A stretch of DNA of 64,000 nucleotides, from positions 186,001 to 250,000 of the forward strand of contig DCVT01000031.1 in assembly GCA_002328075.1 (NCBI GenBank). The letters are read 5' to 3'. This DNA is from Anaerolineales bacterium UBA2181 (GTDB taxonomy: Bacteria > Chloroflexota > Anaerolineae > Promineifilales > UBA4811). The stretch's first letter is position 1; each line of letters opens with the position of its first letter. Below, one piece after another: positions 60,884-64,000 of this stretch. The position numbers and the translations under genes are program-made. Below the pieces are notes generated by a model that saw only the letters and a program-made list of their open reading frames with translations, was not told the origin of the DNA and did no database searches.

Positions 60884-61966
60884 ATGGACCTGATTCCCAT
60901 TCTCAAAACACTGACCCAAGTAACCGGCGTTTCGGGATTCGAACATACTGTTCGGGAGGAGATCAGGGCGATCTGGTCTCCGCTGGCTGATGAGTGCTGG
61001 ACCGACACGTTGGGCAACCTGATTGCCGTCAAACGGGGCAATGGCACCGAGCCGCGAAGAAAGCTGATGCTGGCCTCCCACATGGACGAGATTGGACTGA
61101 TGGTCACCCAAGTCCGGCAAGGATTCCTGACCGTCACAGCGGTGGGAGGGACAGACCTGAGGCTCTTGCTGGGGCAACAGGTTCTCGTCCACGGCCGGCG
61201 TGATCTGCCCGGAATCATCGGCAGCCGGCCGCCGCACCTCCTAAAGCCGGGAGAGAACGAAGAACTGGTTCCCTGGGACAAGCTCGTGGTCGACGTTGGT
61301 TTACCTGCCAAGGAGGTTGCTGACCTGGTACGCGTGGGCGACCATGTCTCGTTCCGCCAGGAGTTGCGAGAGTTGCTGGGCGGCCGGGTCGCCGGTAAGG
61401 CGCTGGACAACCGAGCCGCGGTGGCTTGTCTTGCGTTCTGCCTGCAAGCACTTCAATCTCGGGCGCATTGTTGGGATGTGGTGGCGGTAGCGACGGTGCA
61501 GGAGGAAGAAACCATGGGGGGCGCCAGGACTGGTGCCTTTCGTCTTCAGCCAGATGTCAGCATCGCTGTCGATGTGACGCAAGCTGAAGGCCCGGGAGTT
61601 AGCCGGGAGGAGGCCATGGCGCTGGACAAGGGCCCAGCCATCGGTTACGGTCCTAACAACCATCCCGGTCTGCACCGTGCTCTGGTTGAGTCTGCCAAAG
61701 CCATCGAATTGAGGTACCAGGTGGAACCCATGCCCCGAGGTGGTGGCACAGATGCCTGGGCGATGGAGGTGGTGCGCGCTGGCGTGCCGACTGCGGTGGT
61801 CTGTATACCGTTGCGCAACATGCACATGCCAGTTGAGTTGGTGGCAGTCAGTGATGTTGAGCGGACGGGGCGGCTGTTGGCCGAGTTCGCCGGACGACTG
61901 GACGACAAGTTCATAGAGAAATATCTGGCGTGGGATCGAGACACGGAAGAGGAGTGCCGGGAATGA
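60884..61966 (+). CDS. M42-family metallopeptidase (glutamyl aminopeptidase/deblocking type), copy 1
   Basis: A 360-aa cytoplasmic M42 peptidase. Di-metal motifs: ASHMDEIGLMV (first His ligand), KALDNRAAVAC (bridging Asp), VQEEETMGG (catalytic Glu pair) and the DVTQAEG and late RNMHMPVE motifs. The family forms dodecameric tetrahedral aminopeptidases that trim peptides. Its TGA overlaps the next ATG (ATGA at 61963). DNR in place of the usual DDR is the only change in the metal site, shared with some homologues. Confidence 0.9.
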   Translation: MDLIPILKTLTQVTGVSGFEHTVREEIRAIWSPLADECWTDTLGNLIAVKRGNGTEPRRKLMLASHMDEIGLMVTQVRQGFLTVTAVGGTDLRLLLGQQVLVHGRRDLPGIIGSRPPHLLKPGENEELVPWDKLVVDVGLPAKEVADLVRVGDHVSFRQELRELLGGRVAGKALDNRAAVACLAFCLQALQSRAHCWDVVAVATVQEEETMGGARTGAFRLQPDVSIAVDVTQAEGPGVSREEAMALDKGPAIGYGPNNHPGLHRALVESAKAIELRYQVEPMPRGGGTDAWAMEVVRAGVPTAVVCIPLRNMHMPVELVAVSDVERTGRLLAEFAGRLDDKFIEKYLAWDRDTEEECRE

Positions 61967-62997
61967 TACTGCGAGAACTCTCCGAAGCGATAGGTGTCTC
62001 TGGCGACGAGGGCGCGGTTCGCACCATCATCAAGACGGCGATTGATGGCCATGTGGACGAAGTGTGGGTGGACAACCTGGGGAACCTGTTGGCCATCAAA
62101 CGCGGCACGGGCAGTGTCCCTCTCCGGGTCATGCTGGACGCGCACATGGACGAGGTCGGCATGATGATCACCGGGTTGAACGCCGATGGGAGTCTCAGCT
62201 TCCACCCGGTTGGCGGGCTAGACCCCCGTGTGGTATTGGGCAAGACGGTGTGGGTAGGACCGAAGCGGTTGGTGGGAGTCGTGGGAGGCAAACCCATTCA
62301 CCTCTGCACCGCAAAGGAGCGGTCGCGGGTGGTTCCGATGGACAGCCTGCGGATCGACATTGGGGCTGCGGACGAAAAGGAGGCCTCCGGCAAGGTCAAG
62401 GTTGGTGACCGCGCCACGTTTGCCACCGAGTATCGGGACCTGGGAGCCACCCTGATGGGGAAAGCCTTTGACGATCGCGCGGGCTGTGCAGTGATGGTCG
62501 AGCTGCTGCGAGGTGAGCGGTATCCAATGGACGTAGCCGCGGCGTTCACCGTGCAGGAGGAGGTGGGGCTGCGCGGGGCAGGTGTTGCGGCATACCGTTT
62601 GGAGCCAGATGTAGCGCTGGCGCTGGAAGGGACCATCTGCGACGACCTTCCGCGCGAGCCTGACGAGGACATCTCACCGGTGACCGAGGTCGGTAAAGGG
62701 CCGGCCATCAGCCTGATGGATCGCGCCACCATAGCGGATCCCCGCTTGGTGCGGTTCCTGGCAGAGACCGCTGAACTGAATCACATTCCCTACCAGTTTC
62801 GCCGCACATCCGCCGGTGGCACAGACGCTGGGGCTATTCACCTCTCGCGAGGCGGCGTTCCCTCGGTGGGGCTTTCGGTGGCTTGCCGGTATATTCACTC
62901 ACCGGTTGCATTGTGCAGTCGAGAGGACATTGAGAACATGATACGGCTGTTGCAGGCCGCGTTGAGCAGTCTGACGCCGGCTGTCATTGCCCGATAA
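61963..62997 (+). CDS. M42-family metallopeptidase, copy 2
   Basis: A 344-aa M42 peptidase: DAHMDEVGMMITG, FDDRAGCAV, VQEEVGLRGA, ALEGTICDDLP and RYIHSPVALCSREDI. All metal and catalytic residues are present. The ATGA overlap with copy 1 fixes the start at ATG 61963. Tandem arrangement with copies 1 and 3 suggests duplication and possible hetero-oligomers with complementary specificities. Confidence 0.93.
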   Translation: MILRELSEAIGVSGDEGAVRTIIKTAIDGHVDEVWVDNLGNLLAIKRGTGSVPLRVMLDAHMDEVGMMITGLNADGSLSFHPVGGLDPRVVLGKTVWVGPKRLVGVVGGKPIHLCTAKERSRVVPMDSLRIDIGAADEKEASGKVKVGDRATFATEYRDLGATLMGKAFDDRAGCAVMVELLRGERYPMDVAAAFTVQEEVGLRGAGVAAYRLEPDVALALEGTICDDLPREPDEDISPVTEVGKGPAISLMDRATIADPRLVRFLAETAELNHIPYQFRRTSAGGTDAGAIHLSRGGVPSVGLSVACRYIHSPVALCSREDIENMIRLLQAALSSLTPAVIAR

Positions 62998-63017
62998 ACA
63001 CCATACGGGAGGCATCT

Positions 63018-64000
63018 GTGATAAAGACCATTAGCAAACTGGTTGAGGTATATGGACCGTCGGGTCATGAGGATCGTGTGCGCAACCTGATTCGCGGCGA
63101 GATAGAGCACCTGGCAGATTCGGTCCGGGTCGATGCGCTGGGTAACCTCATCGCCATTGTGAACGGCGATGGCACGGGGCGGCGAGTGATGCTGGCCGCC
63201 CACATGGACGAGATTGGCCTGATCGTGACCCATGTGGACGAAAAGGGCTTTCTGCGGTTCGGTCGGGTAGGAGGGGTACGTGCGGAGCTTTGTGTCGGGA
63301 ATCGTGTCCGTTTCGAGAGTGGGACCATGGGCGTCATCTGGGTCGAGAAACGGGATTCTCCCAACACAAACCCGGAGTTTGATCACCTGTACATCGACGT
63401 CGGCGCCAAGAACCGCGCCGATTGTCCCATCCGGGTCGGCGACATGGCGGTTTTTGACCGCACCTTTGTGGTTCAGGGAGACCGCTGGACCGCCAAAGCG
63501 ATGGACGATCGCATTGGTTGTGCTGTGCTGATCGAGGTGCTGCGCACCATCCGCCGCGAACGGATCTCGCTGGCGCACACTCTGCAGATGGTCTTTAGCG
63601 CGCAGGAAGAGGTAGGCGTACGAGGTGCGACCACCGCAGCCTACGCGCTGGAGCCCGAGATAGGCATTGCAGTGGACGTGACCCTGACCGGCGACATGCC
63701 CAAAGCGCCAACCATGGCGGTTGATCTGGGCGGGGGACCGGCTATTAAGGTCAAAGATGCCGGCCTGCTTGCCCATCCGGGTTTGGTTCAACTGATGGCC
63801 GATCGGGCAAAGGAAGCAGGCATTCCCTGCCAGTATGAAGTCATGCCGTTCGGCGGCACCGACGCTCAAGCCATGCAACTGACCCGTTCAGGGTCGATAG
63901 CCGGAGCGATCTCTATCCCCTGCCGCTACGTGCATTCGGCCTCGGAAATGGTGGATGCGCAGGACGTTCGATCGGCAGTGTCACTGCTGACGCAGTGCTT
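63018..64000 (+). CDS. M42-family metallopeptidase, copy 3 (3'-partial)
   Basis: The frame starts at GTG 63018, preceded by GGGAGG five nt upstream, and stays open to the window end (327 codons). Motifs: LVEVYGPSGHEDRVRNL, AAHMDEIGLIV, AMDDRIGCAV, SAQEEVGVRGA, AVDVTLTGDMP and CRYVHSASEMVDAQD. This covers nearly the whole family length of about 340-350 residues, so only the last few residues are missing. It lies 20 bp after copy 2 in the same operon. The minus-strand frame over the same stretch is a shadow. Confidence 0.92.
   Translation, partial: MIKTISKLVEVYGPSGHEDRVRNLIRGEIEHLADSVRVDALGNLIAIVNGDGTGRRVMLAAHMDEIGLIVTHVDEKGFLRFGRVGGVRAELCVGNRVRFESGTMGVIWVEKRDSPNTNPEFDHLYIDVGAKNRADCPIRVGDMAVFDRTFVVQGDRWTAKAMDDRIGCAVLIEVLRTIRRERISLAHTLQMVFSAQEEVGVRGATTAAYALEPEIGIAVDVTLTGDMPKAPTMAVDLGGGPAIKVKDAGLLAHPGLVQLMADRAKEAGIPCQYEVMPFGGTDAQAMQLTRSGSIAGAISIPCRYVHSASEMVDAQDVRSAVSLLTQC

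Noticed and set aside
62895..63878. 327-codon minus-strand open frame over the third M42 gene
   Set aside because: The plus strand encodes an obvious M42 peptidase in this interval; the minus frame has no domain.

Overview
The window is a GC-rich (about 60 % by eye), gene-dense bacterial chromosome segment of 64 kb. It carries no tRNA, rRNA, CRISPR array or complete insertion sequence that I can see. The gene content fits an anaerobic or microaerophilic, peptide- and amino-acid-using member of the Chloroflexota, probably Anaerolineae-like. The signs are Thr/Pro-rich protein tails (penicillin-binding protein, 194-aa membrane protein), a DUF2723 membrane protein, ADP-forming acyl-CoA synthetases, a glycyl radical enzyme, MutL-type mutase genes and low-complexity lipoprotein linkers. 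The phylum call is inference from gene style, not from a marker gene.

Layout. 1-8.1 kb: a partial GlmE-GlmL fusion, an ADP-forming acyl-CoA synthetase, a leaderless YbaK-like deacylase, an M23 peptidase and a 5'-nucleotidase-type lipoprotein. 8.4-14.5 kb (minus): an envelope glycosylation operon (threonylcarbamoyl-AMP synthase, GT4, a GT9-GT26 fusion, a DUF2723 protein). 14.8-15.8 kb: a fumarase remnant, a 76-aa protein and a HesB-like gene with an in-frame UGA. 15.85-20.8 kb (minus): an ABC-2/GldG-type exporter system. 21.5-26.2 kb (minus): an AapJQMP-type amino-acid importer. 26.4-34.3 kb: a class A PBP, a second ADP-forming synthetase and, divergently, the tdh-kbl threonine degradation pair. 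34.6-38.6 kb (minus): rpmH-rnpA-yidD-PQQ lipoprotein-yidC-jag. 38.7-40.2 kb: a DUF4013 membrane protein and an alpha/beta hydrolase. 40.7-45.9 kb: pstSCAB (minus) divergent from a second pstB plus phoU. 45.9-49.3 kb (minus): peroxiredoxin, ferritin, malic enzyme. 49.5-54.2 kb (minus): a NifS-like protein, an IscU-MIP18 fusion, TusA, DsrE-like, and a heavy-metal P-type ATPase. 54.4-60.1 kb (minus): a transglutaminase-like membrane protein, then a glycyl radical activase and enzyme. 60.3-64 kb: a Thr/Pro-rich membrane protein and three tandem M42 peptidases.

The main discovery is two probable selenoproteins that plain ORF calling breaks or truncates. (i) The HesB/IscA-like gene at 15473-15778 has UGA exactly where HesB proteins carry their first metal-binding Cys. 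An 8-bp hairpin with a GGU loop sits 26 nt downstream. (ii) The P1B-type ATPase reads through an in-frame UGA at 51556-51558. This restores a complete N-terminal HMA domain whose CxxC motif becomes UxxC, again with a hairpin at bacterial-SECIS distance. The ATPase closes an operon with a NifS-like protein whose PLP-binding lysine is Arg, an IscU fused to a MIP18 domain, TusA and a DsrE-like protein. This looks like an unusual sulfur/selenium/metal handling module.

Metabolically the window supports peptide hydrolysis (M42), amino-acid uptake, breakdown of threonine (Tdh, Kbl) and possibly hydroxyproline (glycyl radical enzyme), and ATP gain from acyl-CoA (two ADP-forming synthetases).
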